From positions 13,620,932-13,684,931 of the forward strand of contig CAIIXF020000012.1 of the NCBI GenBank assembly GCA_903813345.2: a DNA stretch of 64,000 nucleotides, given 5' to 3'. The notes below the pieces were generated by a model, which saw nothing but the letters and a program-made list of their open reading frames with translations, had not been told where the DNA came from and did no database searches. This document shows, one piece after another, positions 49,986 to 61,340 of the stretch (position 1 is the first letter of the stretch; each line of letters opens with the position of its first letter). This DNA comes from Owenia fusiformis. Taxonomy: Eukaryota > Annelida > Polychaeta > Sabellida > Oweniidae. Position numbers and translations under genes: made by a program.

Positions 49986-51951
49986 TAAGAAAGCTTGAGA
50001 AATTAGTCTGCTCTGTAATACTGAATCAACAACGCCAAATCTTTATTATAAGATAAATGATAACGTTTACAAATATTTTTATCAAAGAGATGGGTAATAA
50101 ATGTATCATTCAATGTGTTTTTGGGCAAAAAGCTAGGGAATTTCCGGGAGCAACACATTGTTATATGTCAAAATTGATAATCACTGGATTCAACATTACT
50201 ACACGTTTTCAAGATGGCAGTTTCAAAATTTTCTACAATAGTTTCAAATAATATTATGTTGATTTCTGGCGAGTTAACCTTCCAAAGTGTTTGAAATAAA
50301 TTAAATAGGTTACATGTATTGATAGTTTTCTGAGTATATCGTAGCTTGTTCTTTCACAAAATAAGATAAAGAAATGTATTTGCTTTTATCGAATAAAACA
50401 TCATATTGACATGTCGTTAACTAGACGGTGTAAATTACGAAGGAAATGACGTCACTTCTCAAAAGGAATTCTATTCACTTATTTCTAACATTTCGTTACG
50501 AATTACTCGATATTTTTCGTATGGATGGTTTCTTATTACATTAGAAATAAACATCTTATAAAATATGATGAATTAAATTGATAGCAAACACGAAGAAATA
50601 TATATCTTTTAAAGTAGGTCAACAATTTTAGACGGGAATTTTAAGGTCTGCATGAGGAAAGGTAGAGGAGGCACGGATTGCACTAAACGAAGGCTAGGAA
50701 ATTGGAAAATTATTGACAGAACAGTATGTCAACTATAAATGGTACAATGCGCATTTAGTTTTGCAATACCTCGAAGTTAAGGATATAGTAAGATAAATCC
50801 TGGATTGATAGCTTTATTTGATTAACACGTGGTAGACTGCGATATTTAGAAATATTTTGTTTCATGAATATGACCCCTTTTTACACATTGAAACACGTGT
50901 AAATTAGAAAGTAGAATTTGAGATGTCAATTCAAAGTCTTATTAACATCTCAAGTTTACTTTCTAAGCTTTAAACACAAAGTTTACTAACTCTATTCCAG
51001 CGATTCCGTACGTCCTATACCCGTCAGTCATATGCGTGATGTACGGGGGTTTCTTTATCTTCATGACTAATATGCAACTTGGAAATCTTCTCAACAGAGG
51101 GCGCAATACTCTGATATGTATTGTGGATGGGGCAGCTGATTCAAGCGCATTCGTCTTACTTCTTGTCAAAGTAGGTGTAGCCATTTTGTTCACATTATAG
51201 AGTTTTTTGTTTTCTAAAAACAAACATCTCATTCTAAGAGACTGTACTTGATGTAAAACATCCTCTCTCTATAGTTACAATTTTTACATCATGACTGAGA
51301 AAATCAAAAATTCTGTATATATAGAGGTTATTTAATGGGAGGGATGGAATGTGAATTTCATTTCGAAAGAATTATGGTTTGACCAGGGAAAATATCATAT
51401 TGACCATGGGGGACAGTGATGTTTACTGATGTGATATGATAGTCGGAAGCTCATGGTTTAGAAATACAGGGTGGGCCAAAAAAACGCCACCCTTTTTTCA
51501 AAATGCTACAACTTTTTTAGTTTTTAATACAAAATCATAATTTGCATACCAAATGAAACTTGAGGTTGTTAGCTAGCCAAGAATCATGAATTATACACTT
51601 TTACTTGAATAAATTATGTCACCACATCTCACTTAAACATGTGGTGTGGCATGGAAAATAAGCATAATTTGCAAAATGTTCCTGAACTGATACGGCCTGA
51701 TGATCGCCAAGCTAATAGCCCTGATGCAATCCCCAGTGAGTATAGGGTATGGGAAGGTCTTAAGGAGATAGTATGAAGGCACACAATCTAGAAAATTGCT
51801 CAACTAAAGCTGGCAATTAAGAAAGGTTGAAAGAACTTAGCTAACATTTCATTGATACTGCTCTATCAGCAAGGCGACTAAAACTAAAATATATCATCAA
51901 TTAGGGTGGCGGACCAATCGAACTCCCCTTTTAGATCAGATATTATCTAAG

Positions 51952-52395
51952 TTGAAGGAATTGTTACATTATAATTCAACAAATACAATAGGTGATGTAG
52001 AACACGTTCTTTTTTGTTGTTCTCAATCAGAACTAAAACTAGCTCGATCTCAATATCTCAGTGAAATAAAAAGTATAAACAATAGTTTTTCTCATTTTAA
52101 TACAAGTAGTCTATTTTTATACTCCCTGTTAGCGCACGATGATGCAATTAATGAAATAATTGGTGATTATTTTACAAGAGTTCACAATATTACCAAAGAG
52201 TTGTTAAACAAAACTGACGTGAAATCATTTTATGCTGTTTAGTAAAGTACTTAGTGATTGTTAAAATTAGATTGTAAGAATTGTTTTGCCATGCATGTAC
52301 ATGAATGTTTTATTTGTTATTTGCTTTATTGAACTTATCTCGATGTACATTACATGTTCAAGAGACCAATAAACTTATTTATAATAAAATTATTA
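51952..52395 (+). pseudogene. 5'-truncated LINE 3' end, right-arm copy
   Basis: Mirror of 22920-23352 with substitutions (NSTNTIGDVEHVLFCC, YLSEIKS) and a 3' UTR ending CAATAAACTTATTTATAATAA. Changes from the left copy are not obviously constrained, as expected for a dead insertion. Confidence 0.4.
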
Positions 52396-53418
52396 CTAAG
52401 AACTGTGGCGAAGTTGATTCCTATCTTTTACAAAACATGAAAACAAATATAGTTTAAAATATTAATTTATTAAAGAAAAGTTTAAAGTCCAAAAGTATCA
52501 TTTCAATCGGCTACTTACAGTTTTTGGTTTGTCCCGAGTTCACGCAACGAGGTTCTGAGGATTTCAGACAAATTGCCCCTTTTATACCCAATTTTTTATG
52601 TGGGCCCCGCCAAAAAAGGGGTCTTATCCAATGAAATCCCCTAAAAACCCATTAACAAAAATTGGCCGGAAAGAAGTGTGAAAAATTATATGAAGATTAA
52701 TTATCAACATGCCAGATTTCTGCCCACATTATTTTCTAAAAAGTTGAAAAGTTCCCATTTATTTCAGTTTTTGTTGAAACTTTTGAGACAGGTATGATTA
52801 ATAACTGAATCCCAGAACCTCGGTTCAGACAATTCTCATGAACTTTTTACCTTACTCATTTAAACCATTAAGTCATTATCTCTTCAAAATACATGTTTTA
52901 TAATATTTTAAACAATAAAAGTTAGCAAACCCTTACATGATGATGTGTTTTCATAACTTCTTTCATAAAATTCCATCAAGGGGTGAAGATAAAATTATCG
53001 AATTTAAGTGATTAAGGATCACGAGGATATGTTTTCTTTGATATTTTCTATGAAATCCCATCCAATGGTCAAGGTAAAATTTTGATTTTGATTTGGTATT
53101 AGGTCACGTCTTCGAAAGATCCATATAAGGCCCATAGAACCATATAGGAACGTCATTTTTGAATGTCACGTGATAGATCCATATACGTTTTTTAGAACCA
53201 TGTATGGAAAGATGAGGGGAAGCCCCTGACACCTGTTTCTCGATTTTATCCGAACGTTGTTCGGATCATTTCGGTTTTTATGCACTTCATTATTGTACCG
53301 AAGTTTCCCGATTCGATTCGTCGTATTTCGGAATCCTGGTGACAAGTTTATACTCCATTGGAGTATTTTTGACCTACTTCTTATGACGGAAATTCCCGAA
53401 CCTTGTTCGGATTAATCC

Positions 53419-53650
53419 AAGAGGGGGAGAAACCCCAGGGTTCAAAGATGACATACGCTTATAATGTAAATCTGTATTGAGATGACATCGTCGCTGATTG
53501 GTTTAGCGAGTCGATCGTTGATTGGTTTAAAACTAGGTCAATTTGAAAACTTTGAAAACCAAGATGTATGGTAAGTACTTCCGGGAAAGGAGGTGCGCGA
53601 AGGAGGAAATCGTTTGTCATCAATTGAATCATGGGGTTTTCCCTTCTCTT
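53419..53650. mobile_element. Mutator-type MITE, 232 bp, with 9-bp target duplication
   Basis: GATTAATCC flanks it at 53410-53418 and 53651-53659. The TIRs AAGAGGGGGAGAAACCCC and GGGGTTTTCCCTTCTCTT pair imperfectly. The matching place in the right TIR (about 60493) is an uninterrupted GGATTAATCCGAAC. Nine-base duplications are typical of MULEs. Confidence 0.8.
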
Positions 53651-53820
53651 GATTAATCCGGATTTTCTGACCTACTTTATCTACCGAGATTTCACGAGTT
53701 AACATTCGTCTCATTCCGGAATCCTGGTGACAATTTTATACTCCATTGGAGTATTTTTGATCTACTTTTTCTTGATTTTGCCCTACTTATTATATCTTGA
53801 CAACAAGCAAATCAAAAAGT

Positions 53821-53901
53821 TCGACATGAACGGGTCTCGATCAACTAACCTAGACAATGGAAGCCAGGCACGCTAACCATGAGACCAATGAGCTACCGAT
53901 A
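53821..53901 (-). repeat. tRNA-like segment in left TIR
   Basis: The minus strand reads TCGGTAGCTCATTGGTCTCA, GGTTAGCGTGCCTGGCTTCC and GTTGATCGAGACCC, resembling a tRNA A box, an anticodon arm with TTCC like tRNA-Gly(TCC), and a B box. Stems are imperfect, so it is a tRNA-derived relic, not a functional tRNA. Confidence 0.45.
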
Positions 53902-54131
53902 TGAAAGAACAAAAGTATTATATATTTATACCGAGCGTCAATTCAAAATGATCCTCACTTAAATACGACTCGTCAGTTACTATTTTTGTTTTATTAAATA
54001 CGACAGAAAGGAGCAAGGTGTAGGTTGAAAACAAGACGTTCGTTTGTTTCAAAACAGTTTGGAAACATTAATCTCTGATAATTTAAGGTTTTCCACTCCT
54101 GAAGGGCCTCTAGATCTATGAAATTCAATAA

Positions 54132-55284
54132 TCCACTCAGTAAAAATACGATTTCTCTGCAACCTGATGTCCAATCAAGATCATTCAAATATATATGTGT
54201 TCCTGACACGTTTGGGCGTCCGGGAATAAAATTGCTTGTAAAAACTGGCTTTGTATAAAAAACCTCCTACCTCATACCCACCTACCCACGTACGTGGGAC
54301 ATAATACAGTCTTTGAAGGGTTCAATTTTAAAGATCTTAGTCTATTAAATCTAAATTTATGATGAATTATAGAAGCATTTGTAACGATCCTTGATAGCAA
54401 GTTGCTACTACATCCCAGCTGGGTTCGATTCCCACTCGGAGCATCGAATTTAGCACACTTTCTTTCAATTTCTTTTTCTGGCTTGTTGGACCTATGGTCG
54501 CGGTCGTTAGTTATTTATTCCCCCGGGGCGCCCTCGGATCATAACACATTAAAATGCATCCACATGCCTTTATTTATGGATCTGTCATCTGTCTAGTCAT
54601 AAAACAAAGCCGGAATTGTAGAAATGTTAATACTTTGAGCTATTTTGAGATTTAATAATCATTAAAATTGAACCCTTCAATGACTGTATCATGTTCCACG
54701 TAGGTGGGTATGAGGTAGGAGGTTTTTTATACAAAGCCGTGAAAACTATATACAAAAGTGTTCCAGAGACCCTTATCTACTTGGCTAAGGTTTTATTTGA
54801 AGATACATTGCCTTATTAAGCAGGGAGAGGGGCATACAGAACACGGAAGCAAATGCTATGTTGAAAATTTTCTATATTTCTATTTGAACCTGTGTTTACA
54901 TGTCACGTAGGCCAGTGTTTTATATGGGGATTATATGTACTTTACTTGTTTACATGAACGTAAATCATTACATGAAATCTGCATTCTTCTGGGTTTAATC
55001 TGGGTTTGTATTGTCTTATTGGGGCTTTTCGACTTTAAAACAAACCCTACCTAAATGGATTGTGTCTCGGGAACGTTTTTGTAAATAGTTATTATAAACA
55101 ATTCTGAAAGAATATCACATACTTTTGTCTTCCCGATTTCAGTCATGAATTACGTCAATTTCTCGTGCAAACATTGGGTAGACGTTGTCATAACCGGATG
55201 CCCGAACGTGTCAGGAACATATAGATACTCGAATGATGTTGATTGAACATCAGGGTGCAGAGAAATCGTAATTTTACTGAGTGG
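54132..55284. mobile_element. Foldback element nested in the 8.4 kb element
   Basis: 54132-54224 and 55195-55284 are inverted (CCACTCAGTAAAA..., GATTTCTCTGCA, CTGACACGTTTGGGC and their complements). It encloses another MITE at 54247-54738. No coding frame. Confidence 0.7.
54247..54738. mobile_element. MITE with ~85-bp TIRs starting GGCTTTGTATAAAAAACC
   Basis: 54247-54332 and 54662-54738 are inverted copies including CCTCCTACCTCATACCCACC and AAGGGTTCAATTTTAA. The interior holds a B-box-like GGGTTCGATTCCCACTCGGA (about 54421), possibly a tRNA or SINE fragment. Confidence 0.75.
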
Positions 55285-55289
55285 CTTCA

Positions 55290-56095
55290 CGAAAAAATAA
55301 GCAGCACTTTAGGCCACCTTAAATACAACTCGTCAGTTGTATCCAGTTGGAATCCCAGCGTAATTTTTTTTAATTATATGGTTGTGCTTTGATTTTTACG
55401 CTGAAAACATTTATAACTACGTCAACTTTATATTAAAACATTTATTATCTTTTCAGTTGTATTAAAATTATTATTATGATATATGTCAGCTTATTGCTTT
55501 CTGGAGAACAGTCAATGTTTAAATTTGGTACAATGAATCGGACACTCATGTAAATCGACATGGTTATAACATTGAACTCAATGCAGTAAATTAGTTATTT
55601 CTTTGAATCACAGCGGGATTGGTTTTATTTTATATGATTGCCAACTCTGGCGTTTTTTTGTGAATGCTTTTGACCGCTGTAAATGTGAAACTGATACAGT
55701 ATTATTCGATTGTTTTATGTCTTGGTCACATTTGCTCCGATTTTCACTATGGCGCCCGGCCGATTGAGTATATTGTGTTCAGAAATGTATTCAATTTTGA
55801 ACAAAATACTGGCAGCAAATGTGATCCGGGCATTACACAGCGGTATTTCGAACATACTATTGTTGCTTAACCACGACCTAGCCAATTTTAAAATCATACT
55901 CCTTGTTTAAATCCAACGATAGGAGCTCATGGAAAGTATACATTTTAACTTTTATACATCTTTACAAATACTAGAAATCTACATGTTCGAGTGGATCACG
56001 AAGGGTCCCCATATAGCAGCAGCCTCCATAAAATGCAAAATACCTGTATTGATAACTTGACTTTGACTGATTTTTGAATTGAGATGAACTTGTTG
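55290..56095. other. Interior of long-TIR element, no recognised gene
   Basis: Overlapping short frames at 55664-55910 on both strands show no family resemblance. A stray copy of the TIR motif ACTCGTCAGTTGTATCCAG lies at about 55328. Confidence 0.5.
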
Positions 56096-57260
56096 AAACC
56101 TCGTAAAACGCCAGATACTAGTACCTAGATGTGACCTTGAAATAACGTTGGCCAATACACATTGACTTTGACCTTAGGTCACCTAATCATGTGTCGTCAA
56201 GGGTCATTGTAGCCCTCAAGGTCCTTTCAACGCCAAATACTTAGATATTAATTTTTGATCTTGAAACAAACTTGACCCAGTTACATTGGCCTTGAACTGA
56301 GTTCACCTAATCGTTGGCTGCCAAGGGTCACAGCAGCCGAAAGGACTTTAAATCACCAAATACATAGATATTGATATTTTACATAGGAATGACCTTGACT
56401 TCAGGTCACCTAATCATGCCTCATCAAGGGTCGAATCTCAGACCAAGGGTAAAGAACGCGTAAACCTAGATATTGAGATTTAAAGAGAGAATCGGATCTA
56501 GCAAGCAGTCTAACAAAAAAATTGTTTCAATTTTGAATATTTCTGGCTTACGTCATTCCTTTCAATGTCTATTATCTAAAAATCCCAAAACCGCACACTT
56601 TATTTCAGGAAAACTAAAGAGTTTACAACAATGACTTTTGTATATTTCTTCTGTAAGAATGGTTACTTATTATTTACAATTTTGCAATTTTAATATATTA
56701 TAACTTCATCAATTTCTAACATATCGTAAATATTTTGTGAGATATTGTATTTGAGATTGTAAGGAATAGATAAGTACGTCAATTGTACATGTTGCTTGTA
56801 ATTTTGTCACCTACATATATCTGATTCTGCCTTTAACCTAGAATGACTTTGACATCTGACCTTAGTAGAACGCTCACTGGCCCATCAAGTATGAGGGCAA
56901 AAGGAGATGTCGAGACCTACTATAAAAGCATGTTTGGTCTGTCTGTCATTTTGTCTGTCTGTCGGGACATCTCCTTCTACACCATTTAACCTTAGTAAGT
57001 TGGTCTCCGAAGGTCAGAGTTAAGTTCATTCAAAGGTAAACGATCAATGTCTAGGTATTTGGCGTTTGATGATACTATGGCCCTTGGCGAATTATGATTA
57101 GATGAACCGAGGTCAACATTAATGTTTCTTGTACAAGGTCATCCCAAGGTCAAAGATAAATATTTAGGTATTTTACGTTTCAAGACCTTTGGACAAATTC
57201 GATTCAATTCAAGAATCGGTCAAGGTCAAAAAATCAATATACAGGTATTTTGTATTTTTT
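56096..57260. repeat. Foldback cluster of AGGTCA-containing repeats
   Basis: The left half has repeated units such as CCAAATACTTAGATATTGA and GACTTTGACCTTAGGTCACC followed by TAATCATG. The right half carries the same units inverted (TCAATGTCTAGGTATTTGG and similar). The centre is a stem AAGGAGATGTC (56900) and GACATCTCCTT (56964) around GTCTGTCTGTC microsatellite. Such repeats are abundant in some invertebrate genomes. Confidence 0.65.
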
Positions 57261-58024
57261 TGTAACGATGTATTACAGTTAAAATGTATACAGAGATAAA
57301 ATAGGTTAGCTCCTATAGTTTCCTTGTGTATACGTTTATGTCTCTGCGTAATAACGCAGATGCGAGCAGGTAGTTACCAATCTCACCACAAGGTGGCTCG
57401 TTCGGGTCAGATAGCATGGCGGGTATGGTAGAAAGTTCCCTTTAACTTAAAGTACATCTGTTTTCGTGGTTCAACTTTCATATCACCCTTAAAATGTATC
57501 TAATAGCAATGCAAATTAAAATATGTCCAGTGAACGAAAATGCAATACAAGAATAGATATTTCACATGGGGTTATTTTTTGTATATGTAACATGGTCATT
57601 TTCACATTTTATATTATTACTGTTCATATTAATCAATCCCTATTCATCTCAATATAACAGGTCCATAAGTAGGTTGTTTGCAGTTTTACTCTTTTAATAC
57701 CATGTTCACTTTTCACCTTTTATTGAAACCAGTTATTCAACTATGCAAACTGTGTCAGTTTTATATATCTATTGTTCTCTTATATGGTCTTTCTAACTCA
57801 CATGTAGCTGAGTTTGCATTGGGTGTTGGCTTGTCAGTAGTTGTTGTAAGAGTTCATGTTGTACATTACAGAGCATTGTATTTTGAACATTGAAGTTTGA
57901 AATATACTATTTTATATATATTTTAATTTGAAGTTCGAGTTATTTTATTGCCACCCACGGGCCTTCCACACGCCCATTTACATATAACGCATTGAAACAA
58001 CTTTAAAAAGTGAGCAATGTCAGT
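57261..58024. other. No recognised gene
   Basis: A 71-codon plus-strand frame at 57678-57893 has no recognisable family. No clear repeat structure. Confidence 0.5.
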
Positions 58025-58028
58025 GTTG

Positions 58029-58833
58029 TGATAATAGAGAATTTTCGTTATAAGTTGTTTCAAAAACTTATACGTATACTTATAGTTTAAAGGGTCTTGT
58101 CGAACTAAAATCAATTCAAATTGATTTTCATAATCTGTACCAAGTGGGGCATAACTATTCCCGATATAGTCAAGCTCCATCATCAACTAGGGATTACGAA
58201 TACAATGTCCTTTGCTAGTGTCAATTATGAACACGATAAACTAAACGCTAGTTGACGGGTCCTTGTAGTGTACGATAAACAAGACCCTTTAAAGTGAATC
58301 ACTACACGAACGAGTCGATCATTTCAAAGTTCTCATGAAATTATAAGGTCAATTATTAAGCTTTTACGTATAAAAGGGCCTTTATACGCAGATTATAAAC
58401 TTACAGAGTTGGATCTCCGCATAGTATATGTGTGGACCTACTGACCAGAATGGCTTATTAAAATTAATCGGCTGAATAGGCATAGTATCCAATCAAACAG
58501 CTCGACTTATTCATTAGCTGAACTAATTCTCCCTTCGTTATTTCTACAAGGTGATTCAAAACGATCATCTACAAAAAATATATTTGAGAGTAGATAAATC
58601 TGTAAAACCCGTGTGCTATATCAGCCTATTTGATTCTAGAAAACACATATTACACAACTAAACATGCTTTACATCGAGGGGGTATGGATGGTATGCCATT
58701 GGCCCTTTTATTACCGTCCTAGGAGATATTTCCCGACGAATTAGGAAATTATGAAACACCTTGTTTATTGGGTTTATAAGTATAAGTATACGTATCAGTT
58801 TTTAAAAAACTTATAACGAAAATTCTCTGATAA
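58029..58833. mobile_element. Inverted-repeat element, about 0.8 kb
   Basis: 58029-58086 (GATAATAGAGAATTTTCGTT, ATACGTATACTTATA) is inverted at 58775-58833. A second small MITE sits inside its left edge (58086-58293). Confidence 0.65.
58086..58293. mobile_element. Small MITE, 208 bp, TIR TTTAAAGGGTCTTGT
   Basis: A perfect 15-bp terminal inverted repeat, TTTAAAGGGTCTTGT at 58086-58100 and ACAAGACCCTTTAAA at 58279-58293. No frame. Confidence 0.75.
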
Positions 58834-59083
58834 CGCCCCTCATACCTATTTATTACAGGTCGTGAAGACCATTGTTGCCTGATTTATAGCAAAACATTGA
58901 CTTTTGCACGTTGATGATGATGATGCACCTTTTATAATAGATCTCATATCTTAGAAGCGTATCAGTTCAAAAAAATACTAGAAGACCTTACATATTTTGC
59001 CATGCACTGCGCCTATTCATTTGGCAATTCAGTTGTAAATATCTTGAAAAAAAATAAATCTTCCAAATTTGTTGAGTTTTCTT

Positions 59084-59437
59084 GCAGAAATCGCCTACCC
59101 CCCCCCCCTCCATCCATTTTGTATGATTTAAGCTGCTGATATTCTTCTTTAAACGAGTCGGATTTTCAAAATTTATAAGTTGGACTCCCTTTATAGAAGC
59201 TTTGAACTGAATTTGCACTGCTTAATGCTGAAATTTTATTGTTTATCCATACATTTGCAGAAATCGCCTACCCCCTACCCCCCCCCTCCATCCATTTTGT
59301 ATGATTTAAGCTGCTGATATTCTTCTTTAAACGAGTCGGATTTTCAAAATCTATAAGTTGGACTCCCTTTATAGAAGCTTTGAACTGAATTTGCACTGCT
59401 TAATGCTGAAATTTTATTGTTTATCCATACATTTTAA
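59084..59437. repeat. Two-copy tandem repeat, period about 177 bp
   Basis: Units begin GCAGAAATCGCCTACCCC and contain GATTTAAGCTGCTGATATTC and TTTGCACTGCTTAATGCTG. They are almost identical, differing mainly in C-tract length and one T/C. Confidence 0.85.
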
Positions 59438-60098
59438 GAAAAAAATGTATAAAAAAGATGTTAAGCCAAATGTTGCCCTAAAAATTCAGAAAAGTTAAAA
59501 AATTCGAATTTTCTATGTACAGGCCTTGTTGCCCCTTTCAGAAGCTTAATATGTAAATTATCTAATCAAACACTTCGTCCACCATTTTGAAACACTAATC
59601 AATCCAATCTGTGCTAGCGATTCATAGGGCGAGCCATTGGGATATTTCCAGGGTTCGTACACACCTGGAAATGTCAGGGAAATTGACTTACTTGATTTTC
59701 CAAGTGCTGGAAATGTCAGGTAATTTTAAAATTAGGTCAAAAGGGCCAAAGATGACCGGGAATTTTGAAACGGTAGATATGTCAGGGAAATTTGTATCAG
59801 TGTTGAAAAAATAATGTTTCAAAAAAAAATTAGGACTATGACAGGATATCAATGAAATCCAAAATGTAATATTTAGTTGATTCCACAGGCTAAAGTATGA
59901 AAACGTATTACATATATCTAAAAATTTTACACTGTCTTGATTAATGAATTTCATAGATCTAGAGGCCCTTCAGGAGTGGAAAACCTTAAATTATCAGAGA
60001 TTAATGTTTCCAAACTGTTTTGAAACAAACGAACGTCTTGTTTTCAACCTACACCTTGCTCCTTTCTGTCGTATTTAATAAAACAAAAATAGTATATC

Positions 60099-60180
60099 AC
60101 CGAGGGATACGAACCACTCACCTGGGACTTGGTTATTCACTAGCGCCATAGGCGTTCTACTATTCTGGATACAACTGACG
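60099..60180 (-). repeat. tRNA-like/SINE-like segment present in right TIR only
   Basis: The minus strand ends GAGTGGTTCGTATCCCTCGG, a good B box, preceded by CCCAGGTGAG. The homologous place in the left TIR reads AATAGTAACTGACGAG with this segment missing. Confidence 0.45.
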
Positions 60181-60250
60181 AGTCGTATTTAAGTGAGGAT
60201 CATTTTGAATTGACGCTCGGTATAAATATATAATACTTTTGTTCTTTCAT

Positions 60251-60330
60251 ATCGGTAGCTCGTTGGTCTCATGGTTAGCGTGCCTGGCTTCCATTGTGTA
60301 GGTTAGTTGATCGAGACCCGTTCATGTCGA
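60251..60330 (+). repeat. tRNA-like segment in right TIR
   Basis: Mirror of 53821-53901: ATCGGTAGCTCGTTGGTCTC, GGTTAGCGTGCCTGGCTTCC, GTTGATCGAGACCC. Both copies keep the A- and B-box-like motifs. Confidence 0.45.
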
Positions 60331-60819
60331 ACTTTTTGATTTGCTTGTTGTCAAGATATAATAAGTAGGGCAAAATCAAGAAAAGGTAGATCAAAAATAC
60401 TCCAATGGAGTATAAAATTGTCACCAGGATTCCGGAATGAGACGAATGTTAACTCGTGAATTCTCGGTAGATAAAGTAGGTCAGAAAATCTGGATTAATC
60501 CGAACAAGGTTCGGGAATTTCTGTCATAAGAAGTAGGTCAAAAATACTCCAATGGAGTATAAAATTGTCACCAGGATTCCGAAATGCGACGAATCGAATC
60601 GGGAAACTTCGGTACAATAATGAAGTGCATAAAAACCGAAATGATCCGAACAACGTTCGGATAAAATCGTGAAACAGGTGTCAGGGGCTTCCCCTCATCT
60701 TTCCATACATGGTTCTAAAAGCCTTATATGGATCTATCACGTGACATTCAAAATGACGTTCCTATATGGTTCTATGGGCCTTATATGGATCTTTCGAAGA
60801 CGTGACCTAATACCAAATC

Positions 60820-61340
60820 AAAATCAAAATTTTACCTTGACCATTGGATGGGATTTCATAGAAAATATCAAAGAAAACATATCCTCGTGATCCTTAATCA
60901 CTTAAATTCGATAATTTTATCTTCACCCCTTGATGGAATTTTATGAAAGAAGTTATGAAAACACATCATCATGTAAGGGTTTTCACCTAAATTAGCTCGT
61001 TTTATCTTGACCCTTCAATTGAATTTCATTGAAAAATGTTTAATGAAAAATATCATCATGTTATGATTTGTATTTAAATAAGACCGTTTCATCTAAATAC
61101 TTGCTGGATAATATTTCATAAAAAATGCACTTTAAAAATATTTCAGGATTTGCCTTAATTTATCAATGTAATGTAAGTATTAGATTGACTCTCAAATAGG
61201 GTTCTATTTTAACTTTTTTATTGAAATTAATACTAGGCTAATAAAAATTCAACCCTTGGATGTGATTTCGTTGAAAAAAAAATATGACAAGTCCAGAATC
61301 AAATGATTTGTCCAGAACCTCTAAAGATCCTGTTATTACA
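60820..61340. repeat. Degenerate subterminal repeats, period about 85 bp
   Basis: At least three units share TTATCTTGACCCTT, GATGGAATTTCAT, GAAAA and CATCATCATG. They run past the point where the left TIR begins, making the element ends asymmetric. Confidence 0.6.

Larger units (their letters stand above)
52931..61340. mobile_element. Long-TIR element, about 8.1-8.4 kb, present only in the right arm
   Basis: The left TIR 52931-54130 and right TIR about 59946-60978 are inverted copies (CCTTACATGATGATGTG at one end, CATCATGTAAGG at the other). Each contains a tRNA-like segment. The right end continues as degenerate ~85-bp repeats to about 61340, so the left end may be shortened. The ~5.8 kb interior has several nested MITEs and no recognisable transposase or other gene. 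The corresponding left-arm site (22350-22390) lacks it. Confidence 0.8.

Noticed and set aside
54421-54450. Functional tRNA gene suggested by GGGTTCGATTCCCACTCGGA
   Set aside because: Only a B-box-like arm is convincing; acceptor and D stems cannot be drawn, so at most a tRNA-derived fragment.
55664-55910. Overlapping frames inside the 8.4 kb element as a transposase
   Set aside because: Under 70 codons, present on both strands, no DDE or zinc-finger motif.
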